Origin: Chromera velia
Taxonomy: Eukaryota > Sar > Chromeraceae
DNA length: 62,600 nucleotides
Reading direction: 5' to 3'
Assembly: GCA_018398765.1 (NCBI GenBank)
Contig: JAHBMJ010002204.1
Span: forward strand, 115,232 to 177,831
The translations under genes were made by a program, and so were the position numbers. Below the pieces are notes generated by a model. The model did not search any database. It was not told the origin of the DNA and saw only the letters and a list, made by a program, of their open reading frames with translations. This document shows, one piece after another, positions 34,547 to 44,430 of the stretch; positions within the stretch are counted from its first letter, which is position 1; each line of letters starts with the position of its first letter.

Positions 34547-35820
34547 GACTGTTTGACATACTGACAGCGCAGCGGGTATCCAGATCATTTCATCTTTTCT
34601 GTTGATCTTCACAAAGTTGATGTACACGTATGTCAGGGAGAGTCTGCGGGCACAGATGCATTCATGTTGGAACGCAAACAGGCAACCTTCAGACACATAC
34701 AAGCTTCTCTCTCTTGCCCCTCCGTTTGGCATAGGCGGCAGGGACCCAAACAAGAAAGAGAAACAGCGGGGATCACAAGGAAAATCAAGGACTGGGAAAG
34801 AAGCGGAACGATGCATTCAGAGGAACACGCATTGACAAACCGTTCCCCAATGCCTCTTTGCTTCTCGTGCATGCACCATCGCGGATCACCCCCCCCCACC
34901 CCAGACTCACACAAGGGCCGCTATGCATCCGATGAGAACCGTCTCAACAAAAGCGCTGTTCCCAACTGCGCCCTGGAAGCTCCACATGCCCATGCACACG
35001 ATCACAGACGTGACCACACAGGCGAAACCCAAGGAGAGGAACTCCAAAAAAGTCCTGTACACAAGTCCTTCCAGTTCGTGGTCAACAAGCAAGTGTCCGC
35101 ACTGCACGCACCACCGCATACGAAGTTCTCTCTGTGCATGCCGATCGCATTCGACGCACTCAATATCCACGCCAACTACACGTCTCTCTTCTGGACTTCT
35201 TTGACAACAAGGAGTTGCCGACCACTCAAGCTGATTCCCCCCTTTGTCCCTTCAACGCGCATGCAGGCGGAATGGAAGGAAATTAAAAAAAAAAGTACGC
35301 AGTCGTCATAAGGGCAGCACGTTTCTTTGTGCATGTCTTTTGTCTTCTCCCTTGCGTGTTTCCTGTCCTCCCTCTCCACGTGTCCGCCGACCCACCCGCA
35401 TGAGTGCAGCCAGCAGATAGGTCTTGGTGTCCTTTTCGCGTTTCCCCGTGCCCACTTCCATCTTTCTTGTGACGAGAAACCGGACCCTGCACACAATTAA
35501 AGACACGCCTCAAGATGCCAAGGAAGAAAAGAGGGGAAGATGGTGGGACCCTTCAACCGCGATTCAAGTGGGTGAACTGGTCTCTGCTACATGGATTCAC
35601 TGTGGAACAGGTACACCGACGAAGATGGATCCAGCCGCTGGAAGGAGACACACAGGCTGGAAACCAGACAGACACAGAGACAAAGACACCTGGTATGAGT
35701 CTACTCTAGACCGACCTCCCCAGCAGCATGGAGAACGCCACGGGTTTGTACTGCTGAACTTTGAAGAAGACGAACATGGTGAGGATCCAGACCAGCGGCT
35801 CTCGTGGATACAGCGCCATC
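28331..35820 (-). CDS. Multipass membrane protein with zinc-ribbon-like motif, 19 exons, 844 aa
   Basis: Exons in coding order: 35820-35716, 35637-35615, 35486-35396, 35230-34911, 34643-34566, 34278-34181, 33692-33605, 33359-33186, 32535-32422, 32275-32186, 31970-31916, 31590-31552, 31133-30910, 30562-30525, 30183-30067, 29790-29224, 28995-28908, 28635-28504, 28424-28331. Every border is GT-AG and phases agree; the total is 2535 bases with one terminal TGA. The first two exons and the acceptor at 35230 are the least certain. Exon 4 holds C-x2-C-x12-C-x2-C (CVEC..CVQC), a zinc-ribbon-like motif, followed by membrane helices. Further hydrophobic helices include FFAGLLAALVVLAGY, RFFIFLACALPPVCLSLYF, LRLMMIPLLLQILLF, IALLPALLLVLAL and ALISVVACLSFFSF. 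Exon 13 adds an acidic, Gly-rich loop, and exon 16 a soluble domain of about 150 residues. I do not recognise the family; the zinc-ribbon-then-helices order only loosely recalls ARV1. Introns carry several long microsatellites. Confidence 0.7.
29157..29180. repeat. (CA)n microsatellite in an intron
   Basis: CA dinucleotide run in the intron between 29224 and 28995; (GT)n on the sense (minus) strand. Confidence 0.9.
30753..30783. repeat. (GA)n microsatellite in an intron
   Basis: ACACA then (GA)n; on the sense strand (CT)n then GTGT, in the intron between 30910 and 30562. Confidence 0.9.
32056..32108. repeat. (CA)n(GA)n microsatellite in an intron
   Basis: Composite tract in the intron between 32186 and 31970; reads (CT)n(GT)n on the sense strand. 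Confidence 0.9.
33070..33122. repeat. (CT)n microsatellite in an intron
   Basis: CT run broken by GTCT in the intron between 33186 and 32535; here the sense strand reads (GA)n, unlike its neighbours. Confidence 0.9.
34496..34548. repeat. (CA)n(GA)n microsatellite in an intron
   Basis: Composite tract in the intron between 34566 and 34278; (CT)n(GT)n on the sense strand. Confidence 0.9.
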
Positions 35821-36450
35821 GTGTCTTCTCTCTTTTCTCACTTTGACTCTGTTCTTTTTCGTTCGATAGGCCCCACACAGAGATTCTCTATCCCGAGACA
35901 AAGAAAGGGGGGCCTGTACGTCTGTCAGCCGGAAGACCGCGGGGACTAAGGAGTTGTGTGTTGCCTCTCGGCGAAGAACGATTGCGTTACGTGAAGCGGT
36001 AAGGGAAATAAATCGAAACCAAACCCAGCTTCGTAGACTCGGCTTTCACGAAGGTGAACGAGCCCGGCTCGTAGATTCCAGCTATTTCCTTGCCCCGAAA
36101 ATCCCCCAAAGGAAATGCCGGAGGTCCATCAATGGGATTGATCTGCAAACTTTCGTGATAAGCGTCCTGGCATCAATCTGATGAAGCCTGAAAACTCCGT
36201 CGGCTGACTGACTCAAATTCAAGCAGCCAGCGGGTAACAATTACAGAGCTAGCCTAGAAGTGCTAGACAGGTTGCTGAGATTGGGCCAGAGTGATGTGCC
36301 AACTGGGGACAAGGATCGTCAAGAGAGCTAGAAGAGAGAAGCTCGTGTTTAGTTGCTTGAATCTGCTGAACGCTCAATTCGAAGTTTTGCCGTCTCCTAG
36401 CTTGTACGCACTCTGCAATCACTCTGCATGATGCATGAGGGTCCGGCCCT

Positions 36451-36505
36451 CCGCGGCCCCCATGCCCGCGGCGCGCGCGCGCGCGGGCCGCGGTCCTCGC
36501 GGGTT
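36451..36505. promoter_or_regulatory. CG-alternating tract between divergent genes (candidate bidirectional promoter)
   Basis: CCGCGG.. followed by a run of alternating CG (GGCGCGCGCGCGCGCGGG) in the ~980-bp gap between the starts of the membrane-protein gene (minus) and the MYND gene (plus). A similar tract lies midway between the next divergent pair (46625-46650). Role as a promoter core or Z-DNA-prone site is inferred from position and composition only. Confidence 0.4.
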
Positions 36506-36799
36506 CTCTGATGGTGTCTCTGAATTTCTCGGATTCGCTCCTTTCTCTCTCTCTCTCTGTGATTCTGGCATTGAAGCTCAATTCCTTCACGATTCCAAGA
36601 GTCTTTTTGACTTGGTCATCAAACCACTCCATTGTTGGCTCCTCCGAAGATTTTCTTGGGGGTCTCTGCTCTTGTTTCACCGACCCAAATTGGACACTGC
36701 TTGTCCGTCTGTCTGCCGTCTCCGTCTGCAAAAAACTGTTTCTCAAATCCTGACGCCGTGTCTTCTGATTCTGACGAAGAGAGGCAGTGGGATGAGGAG

Positions 36800-38119
36800 A
36801 TGCGCCAGTGTCCTTTCTGGGATGATCAGGGAGAATATTTAGACCCTCGAGCAGACGACGTTCCAGATGACCTGTGTCAGAGAATCATGATGAACGAGTT
36901 CACCAAATTTGGAATGTTTGAGGAGACGGAGAAGAGATGCAAGACGCTGCTGCAGAAAGTGAAAAGACAGAGAAACCAGGAGTTGGCGGGAAAACGCTTC
37001 AGAGTGAGAGTGCAACTGCAACGCATTGTCCCCGTAGTCTCCCGCACTTTCTCTGTCTCCGCGTCTTTGTCTCTTTCAGAGTTCCACGCGAAAGCCATCG
37101 TCCCCGGTTTTGGGTGGGCATCTGTGGGGACCCACAGCTATCTGTTCAAAGCTGTGCCTTTTGACAACAAGGCAGGGGGGCGAAAGGGTCTGGGGCCCGA
37201 TGGCATGCCCCACATGGGCGTCTGCTTCGGCCCCAAGTCGGGGGACCCCGGGATGGCCCATGACATGATGCACGCAGACATGATGGGGTTGGATGATTTG
37301 GTGGACGCAAGGGAGGTTCTGCTTGCAGACATCCTCCAGAAAGAAGGAGGGAAGGCCTTCTATGTGTATGATCTAGGTGACTTCTTCTCCTTTGACCTCC
37401 ACCTCGAGACGATCGAGGATCAGAGTCAAGCAGACGCGCCGTCAGTCGAACTGCTACTGGGCAGCGGGGCCTGCCCTCCCGAGGATTGTGGGGGCCTCTC
37501 CGAGTATGCCCGCAGTCTGCAGAAGATCCAAGAGAGAAAGAGAGGGTGGCAGGAGGTGTTGCAGAGGTTCAACCATGCCACAAACTACTCCGCTCTCCAC
37601 CGAAAAAACGGTTTTTTCTTCTCCCACACTGCGTTCGACCTCGATCGAGCAAAGGAGAGCATGAAAGCCGCTGTAGACCCAGCAGGGTATCGCGCGATGA
37701 CGAAGAAAATGATGAAGGAGGGGAGGGTCGGCGACCTGCCCTTTTCTGCTGATTGCAGCTGCATGCTTTGCAAGCGGCAGGCAGGGGAGGTGATGGGTAG
37801 GGATCAGAGAGGTCCCATGGGGATTCCCATGTTGATCAGGGGGCTACCCAGTGAGGACCCCGACACGAGGCAGATGCAGAATACAGACGCAGGCAAAGGT
37901 GAGTACAGAGGAGCCAAGGACGGGCTGCGTTGTTGCGCCTACTGCCTTGACCGTGAGTGCCCCCGCAACCCTACCTGGAAGTTCAAGCAGTGCTCCCGCT
38001 GTCAGAAGGTTTTCTATTGTTCTCGTGAATGCCAGAAGAAAGACTGGTCCTCGAGGCACAAGCAGCAGTGCAAGCAGCCAGAGCAGGAGGAGGGGCAGAC
38101 GGGGGGGGGTGCACAGTGA
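36800..38119 (+). CDS. pRiA4b ORF-3-like domain protein with C-terminal MYND zinc finger
   Basis: The frame is open from about 36632, but the first in-frame ATG is at 36800 (MRQCPFWDD); acidic residues just upstream (DAVSSDSDEERQWDEE) look coding, so a 5' exon is likely. A 78-bp intron (37004-37081, GTGAGA..CAGAG) probably interrupts; it has no stop, so an unspliced reading is also open. The middle part carries the signature of the pRiA4b ORF-3-like (MM3350) domain: FYVYDLGDFFSFDLHLETI, then GSGACPPEDCGGLSEYA. The C-terminus is a MYND finger: CAYC..C..CSRCQKVFYCSREC..DW..H..QC, the usual C4-type plus C2HC ligand set. MYND fingers bind proline-rich peptides; the function of the pRiA4b-like domain is unknown. 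Unspliced, the ATG-initiated protein is 439 aa; spliced, 413 aa. Confidence 0.8.
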   Translation: MRQCPFWDDQGEYLDPRADDVPDDLCQRIMMNEFTKFGMFEETEKRCKTLLQKVKRQRNQELAGKRFRVRVQLQRIVPVVSRTFSVSASLSLSEFHAKAIVPGFGWASVGTHSYLFKAVPFDNKAGGRKGLGPDGMPHMGVCFGPKSGDPGMAHDMMHADMMGLDDLVDAREVLLADILQKEGGKAFYVYDLGDFFSFDLHLETIEDQSQADAPSVELLLGSGACPPEDCGGLSEYARSLQKIQERKRGWQEVLQRFNHATNYSALHRKNGFFFSHTAFDLDRAKESMKAAVDPAGYRAMTKKMMKEGRVGDLPFSADCSCMLCKRQAGEVMGRDQRGPMGIPMLIRGLPSEDPDTRQMQNTDAGKGEYRGAKDGLRCCAYCLDRECPRNPTWKFKQCSRCQKVFYCSRECQKKDWSSRHKQQCKQPEQEEGQTGGGAQ

Positions 38120-38548
38120 GGGGGGGATAGGACAAAAGGGAAATTGGTGGGAGGGATTTGGGCTTGCCTCAGGCTGACGAGTGAGGAGAGACGCAGCGTT
38201 GTGCATGGTGAGAGACGGAATGAGGTTCGGTGTGAGGCAGAATGAACTTTTCTTTCCATTTGTTCTGTTTCAGGCGGACCTTCGAAGGTTTCTCTTTTGG
38301 ATTTCTACAGGAGCCACTTCTCAGTCGACTGACGCGTGCAACTGCATGCGTGGCTGCATCACATTGGCATCATGTCGCGATGCTATCGATTGTGCATCGT
38401 CCTGATGCTCCCACCCAAACAGCGCGTTCTCATTCATGTCTCTTCATTTTGCTCTTGTCTTTTCTCCTTCTTTCATTGATTTGCAGTCTCCGTCTGAGAC
38501 GTTAGTCCGTCCATGCGTTCCTTTTTCGTGTTTCATCATTCATTTACT

Positions 38549-38598
<50 letters not shown>

Positions 38599-38600
38599 TG

Positions 38601-38632
<32 letters not shown>

Positions 38633-40362
38633 CGTCTCTCTCTCTCTTTCTCGGGTCTTTTCTTTTCTTTCCTCTTCTATTTTTGCTTTCCCTTTGTGTT
38701 CTTTTCTCCTTCCTTCCTGGTTTCACGACGAGACGCGACGCAACCTCAAGAAGTTTTGTTTGGGGAAGAGATCAAAACGAATCCACACTGCATGTGAGTG
38801 ATTCAGTCAGACAGACAGACATGGACACATCGATCGCACCGCAGAAGAAGAAAGCCTGCAGCTTTGATTGAAGTGAGCTGCATGGACGAAAGGAAGCCGG
38901 CGGTCTCCTCTGATAAGGCGTCTAGCAAGCATTGTGATGTGTCTGAAGAATTGAAACCACACACAGGCAAACGGAAAACTCGCGGGAGAAAAAAATAGCG
39001 GAAAATTAGATTGCCGTCCTTTTTCCTCATGTATTGCTGCATGCATATCTGGCTGGCGGCTAGGGCGGACTCGCCGATATGCAAATGATAAAACAATCAA
39101 CGTAGAATAGGTTCCTGTATATGTTTGCATGCAGAGCGGAAAAAAATACGAAAATTAGTATGAAAAGAGACTTGCTAGACAAATTCTAGGATAAATTGAT
39201 ACATACGGTGGTAGGTTCGTGTATCAGAGTATCACTGGAATTATCAGAAGAACATAGGATGAGAAACTAGGGCGCCAACAAGAAGTAGAGGGGTCTTTTC
39301 TATTCTCTGCTCAGGAAAATGGAAAAACAAATGAGCCTAACTTCTTATAGAAAGAAACCAGAGGCCGATAAGACACGTTTTCTTTCTTTCTCTCTTTCTT
39401 TCTTTCTCTCTTCATGCGGGATGCCCCAAGACTGCATATATTGTAATGTGAGGTATCGTTGTACGTACTAGTAGTATGCATGCATGGTGTGGAGTAATCT
39501 AGGGAGTAATGTGTATGGATGTATGATGCAAGGCGAACGCCAAACAACTGGTATGCAGGTCTAGGGCTTCGGTCCCGAACACAATTGTAATCGTGTAATC
39601 CTGTAAACTGCTGCATTTGCATATATTTTTGAGTATAATTATATAGTACAATAAAAATTAATTTATTAAATGAAAATGATAGTATAAACCTAGGTATAAA
39701 CTAAGAATTTTAAAAGTTTTAACTTGGGTTTTATCAGCTGGATCAAATTATACAATGTTGAAAAGAAGCCTAGAAAGAAGCAACTCCGAATCTAGCTCCG
39801 AATAACAAAGGATAGGAAGGCCAACTTGAAGTGACTTCAAGGCAGCGAAGGTAAAAAGAATGAAGCCGATGGAAGAGAGGTGCATCTAGAGGTGCATCCA
39901 TGGGAGGAGAAATGCTTCAAAATGACCCTTCGGATGACTGTTAGAAAGTGTCAAAAGCTGACAGTGTTTGAATATAATACAAACGAACGGCTTCGCGTGT
40001 ACAAAACAGGTAGAGTAGCTGTCTCATCTGCATCGCACGGATTCGCACCCCGCCTCTCAAGTCACTCACGCAAAAGCCCAAAGACGGTCCGCATCGATAC
40101 TGTCACACGTACATGCACCAATATGCCCATGCAAATGCCCGGTTCAAGACACGTTACATGCCATGCACAAGAGCGCGCCTACTGCCAGCTATCCCGGCGT
40201 TATCCTCGCCTTCCGAACTAGCGCCCTTCCTTTCGTGCAGTCGTGAGATAGATGTGCTGTTTGTCTGCCTGCATTGGCGTTACGAGTCCCTCCCCGAGAG
40301 AAGGGGGGAAAGAGAGCGAGGGAGAGAAAGAAAGAAAGCAAGTGAGAGAAGCCTTGCCTCAC
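38120..40362. other. Intergenic region with CT/GT and TTTC microsatellites
   Basis: 38553-38645 is (CT)n(GT)n(CTGT)n, possibly in the 3' part of the MYND transcript. 39370-39412 is TTTC/CTTT-rich. About 39620-39730 is AT-rich. A 113-codon plus-strand frame at 39880-40221 is unrecognised and not called. Confidence 0.4.
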
Positions 40363-40713
40363 CAAAAGGTTCCATTGCCCACTCAAAAACACCAGCCACA
40401 CCAAGGGCTACGTACTTCACGCAAGCCTGAAGAGAGAAAAAAAGAGTTTGGGCATTGCAAGGCGAGAAGACTGAGAGAGAATGAGAGATAGAGCAGGGCC
40501 ACGAGAAAAGAAAGGGAAACGGATAGAGCTCCAAGATTCTCGCAGGGATCCTTTTTTTTTCGCTTAATCCATGTCTTCAGTTCCCTCTGCGTTGTCCCTC
40601 CCCAAAGTCTCACTCACTGTCATCTAGGCTCATTCGTGTGTCTGCTCGGTATTTGACAGAAGGGACGCCCTCCCCCGTCACCGTTCTTCTCCCCTCTCCC
40701 TCTCGATACAATC
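40363..40713 (-). CDS. Two candidate exons of an unidentified gene
   Basis: Exon 40713-40618 (acceptor CTTGGCAG, donor ACA|GTGAGT) reads LYREGEGRRTVTGEGVPSV; exon 40470-40363 (acceptor TCTCTCAG, donor TTG|GTGAGG) ends CVKYVALGVAGVFEWAMEPF. Phases agree (phase 1 between them). Start and end of the gene were not found; a run of C with one unknown base just upstream (40752-40775) hampers extension. The second exon may be membrane-associated. Confidence 0.4.
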
Positions 40714-40751
40714 CTGCCAAGTCGTTTTTTTTTTTTAGGGAAAGGTAACCG

Positions 40752-40775
40752 CCCCCCCCCCCCCCCCCNCCCCCT
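40752..40775. other. Poly-C run with an unresolved base
   Basis: About 23 C residues interrupted by the only N of the window; a likely sequencing or assembly weak spot. Confidence 0.9.
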
Positions 40776-41142
40776 CCCCGCGGCCCTTTCTCTTTCCTTT
40801 CAATCAACCAAAATTGTGAGCACGTGAGAATGGAGGGATGAGTGGGTGGATGAAGTCGCAAACACACTGAAGACAGCCTATCAGAAAGGAGGGGAAGGAG
40901 AAGAAACAGACGAAGAGAGAGAGGAAGGAAGAAAGGAAGGAAGGAAGGAAATGCCCAACGGGGATCTCTGGCTCGCTTGCTGATAGGTCCTATTGCGAGC
41001 TGTATGGGTTTCCCTTTCACTTGAGGGTACCGAATAGGATAGGGTTGTGTCTGGCGGCACACGGACTTTTTTCCTCTCTTTTCCTCAATCCCAAGCAATA
41101 TTCCTTTTCAGCCCTCTCTGCCTTCTCTTGCCCCTTCAAACA

Positions 41143-41829
41143 TCAGAAATCCGACTCGCTAGAGTTGCTGCCATCTGATGAGTCTGACTCGTCAAACTCC
41201 GAAGGTGGCATGCCGGGGCCCCCCTCTGTGTTCACCCTCTCGAGGATCTCCTCCAGAACAGGGTGTGCGTACAGCTGGTAGAGGACAGAGAGACGATCTC
41301 GAAGATCGATGTATGCATCCGACACCTTTCTATCTGCTTGACCGCACGCTCTGCTTCCTCTCATTCCCTTCACTAGGGGCACCCCGTTCTTCTCCCCAAA
41401 ATTCCACATCGAAGAGAGGTTCTGCAGACGCGCATCGAGCCTGTCTGAGAACTTCCGCTTCGTGTGGACTGCCGATGCATCTCCGTGTGCAAATTTGAAC
41501 AGCTCCTCCCCAGCGTCCCTGTACGTCCTCAGGGTGAACTTATCCTCCAGTTCCCGCACCCACAGGTCCAACAACGAAGGGTCCGGAGCAGGCTCGTAAG
41601 CAGGAGGCTTTTCGGCCCTCATGATCCCGTTGCCAAAAATCCTCTTCGCCGCTCTCTTGGCGCGCGGCCCCGCCACCTGAGGAAAGTGAGGCACAGCAGG
41701 CACAAACACGTATACATACAGATCTGGCGAGGAAGCGACGTCCATTCCGTCATTCAGAAAAAACATGAATCAACAAACTTCAAGGGAGAGACAGCTGTCG
41801 TGTTACAATCGGACTTTGTAAAGAAAGAC

Positions 41830-41866
<37 letters not shown>

Positions 41867-41945
41867 GCACGCACGCACGCACGCACATACACGCACGAAC
41901 GCACGCACACGCGCGCACACACATACACGCACACACATACACGCA

Positions 41946-41991
<46 letters not shown>

Positions 41992-43467
41992 GAGAGAGAG
42001 AGAGAACACCATGCAGGCATCGGCCCAACAGCAGAAGCGCATGTAGACGTAGGCCGATACGAAGAGATAAACCGACAGAAAAGAACACATCCCTCCCCAA
42101 ACAAACAAACAAACAAGCAAACGAACGAAGCAAGGGGCCGAGAAAGAAAGAAATGAGCAAACCGACAGACAAAATACGCACTCACCTTGATGAACCAGTT
42201 CATGAGTCGGAAGTCTGCCGTCTGCCGGAGACGCTCCTGCAGGCCGAAGGGGCCAAAGTACTCCTCTCTTTCTGCGTATGTCAAGGAGAACTCCTTCACA
42301 GAATTTGCAATTTCTGCAAACAGACAGGCAGGCAAGCAGGCACGCAGACAGATGAAGGGAAAGGAAGGAAGAAAAGAAAGAGAGGAAGGCAGGAAGGAAG
42401 GAGAAAAAAAGAAGGAATGAAAGAAAGAATGGGAAAAAGAAAGAGAGAAAAAGAAAGAAACGAAGAAAGGAAAGAAAAGGAAAGGAAACAAAAGAAAAAA
42501 AGAAGTTGTTCATTTGTCCAGCGCGTACATGACAGCTTGCATATCAATCCCTCCCTCTCAGACACAGCGTACACCCTTCCCTTGGACACTACGAATTGCC
42601 TCTTCTTCAATTCCCTTCTGGGATGCCCCGAATCAATCACTCAGTTAAAGTAAAGAGACACACAGAAAGAGAGACGGGCCAGCCTCCCTCTCTCTCTCAC
42701 ACACACACAGAAAAAAAAGAGAGAGAGAGAGAGAAAGAGAGAAAAGCTATCCAGCTGACCGGGAGGGGGCAGAGGCAACTCCCCGTGTTCGTCCTTTGCG
42801 AGCGCCTCCGCGAGATCGACTTCAAAGAGCCGCACAGGGAGGGGAATGTCCGTGCCGTCAGCGTCACCCATCCCCCAGGGACAGGGAGGCTCGCAGGAAC
42901 GGAGCCACCGAAGGACGTGGAAGTGCCCTGCGTCTGCAGCAGCTCTGCAGGAAAAACCACATGCAGCCAAGAATATGTGAAGCACTCTTGGCATCACCGA
43001 GGCATCCTGTGACTGCAGGCCGTTACTTCGACTGGCAGAGATCAGACAGAGGGCAGGGCCACGCAGGCCGACGGTCAGTCAGGGTCGCGACTGGGGGAAG
43101 AGACGACCTCTCTTTTTGCATTGCATGCTTGAGGAAGGGGAACGGAATGCAAGCTTCAAACGGATATCCGCTTGCATGTCGAAACGGTGCTGATCCCACG
43201 AATGTCTGTCGGCAAAACAAAACAAGCAGGGCTGCACCTTTTGGCAGGGAATGGAAGAGGCAGCAAAGCGAGGAGCCAAGGTGTGGCAGAGAAGAAGTGG
43301 AGAGAGAAGCCGGAGGGAGCGACTGAAGGAGGGAGTGGCAAATCGGTAGAGGCACAGCAAAAAGTACTGAGGGGCATGCAGACAGACTATGCGCTTCTTT
43401 CTTTTCCTCTCTCGTCTGGTTCATGTATACAACAGACAAGCAAAAGAACATGAAAGCAAGAGCAAGC

Positions 43468-43498
<31 letters not shown>

Positions 43499-43747
43499 GA
43501 AGGAAGGAAAGAAAGAAGGAAGGAAAGAAAGAAAGGAAGGAAAGAAAGAAAGGAAGGAAAGAAAGAAAGAAGGAAGGAAAGAAAGAAAGGAAGGAAAGAA
43601 AGAAGGAAGGAAAGAAAGAAAGGAAGGAAAGAAAGAAAGGAAGGAAAGAAAGAAAGAAGGAAGGAAAGAAAGAAAGAAGGAAGGAAAGAAAGAAAGAAAG
43701 AAAGAAAGAAAGGAAGGAAGGAAAGAAAGAAAGAAAGGAAGGAAGGA

Positions 43748-43778
<31 letters not shown>

Positions 43779-43906
43779 GAAAGAAAGAAAGAAAGAAAGA
43801 AAGAAAGGAAGGAAGGAAAGAAAAGAAAGAAAGGAAGGAAGGAAAGAAAGAAAGAAAGAAAGAAAGGAAAGAAAGAAAGAAAGGAAGGAAAGAAAGAAAG
43901 GAAGGA

Positions 43907-43941
<35 letters not shown>

Positions 43942-44399
43942 GAAAGAAAGAAAGAAAGAAAGGAAGGAAAGAAAGAAAGAAAGAAAGAAAGAAAGGAAAG
44001 AAAGAAAGAAAGGAAAGAAAGAAAGAAAGGAAGGAAAGAAAGAAAGAAAGGAAAGAAAGAAAGAAAGAAAGGAAAGAAAGAAAGAAAGGAAGGAAAGAAA
44101 AGAAAGAAAGAAAGGAAGGAAAGAAAGAAAGAAAGGAAAGAAAGAAAGAAAGGAAGGAAAGAAAGAAAGGAAGGAAAGAAAGAAAGGAAAGAAAGAAAGA
44201 AAGGAAGGAAAGAAAGAAAGGAAGGAAAGAAAGAAAGGAAGGAAAGAAAGAAAGAAGGAAGGAAAGAAAAGAAAGAAACAAAAGAAAGAAAGAAAGAAAG
44301 AAAGAAAAGAAAGAAAGAAAGAAAAAGAAAGAAAGAAAGAAAGAAAGGAAGGAAAGAAAGAAAGAAAGAAAGGAAGGAAAGAAAGAAGGAAGGAAAGAA

Positions 44400-44430
<31 letters not shown>

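Noticed and set aside
36249..36746. 165-codon minus-strand frame (MEWFDDQVKKTLGIVKELSF)
   Set aside because: Partly protein-like, but it crosses the CG tract and a GA run, lies in the promoter gap of a divergent pair and has no partner exon; left open.
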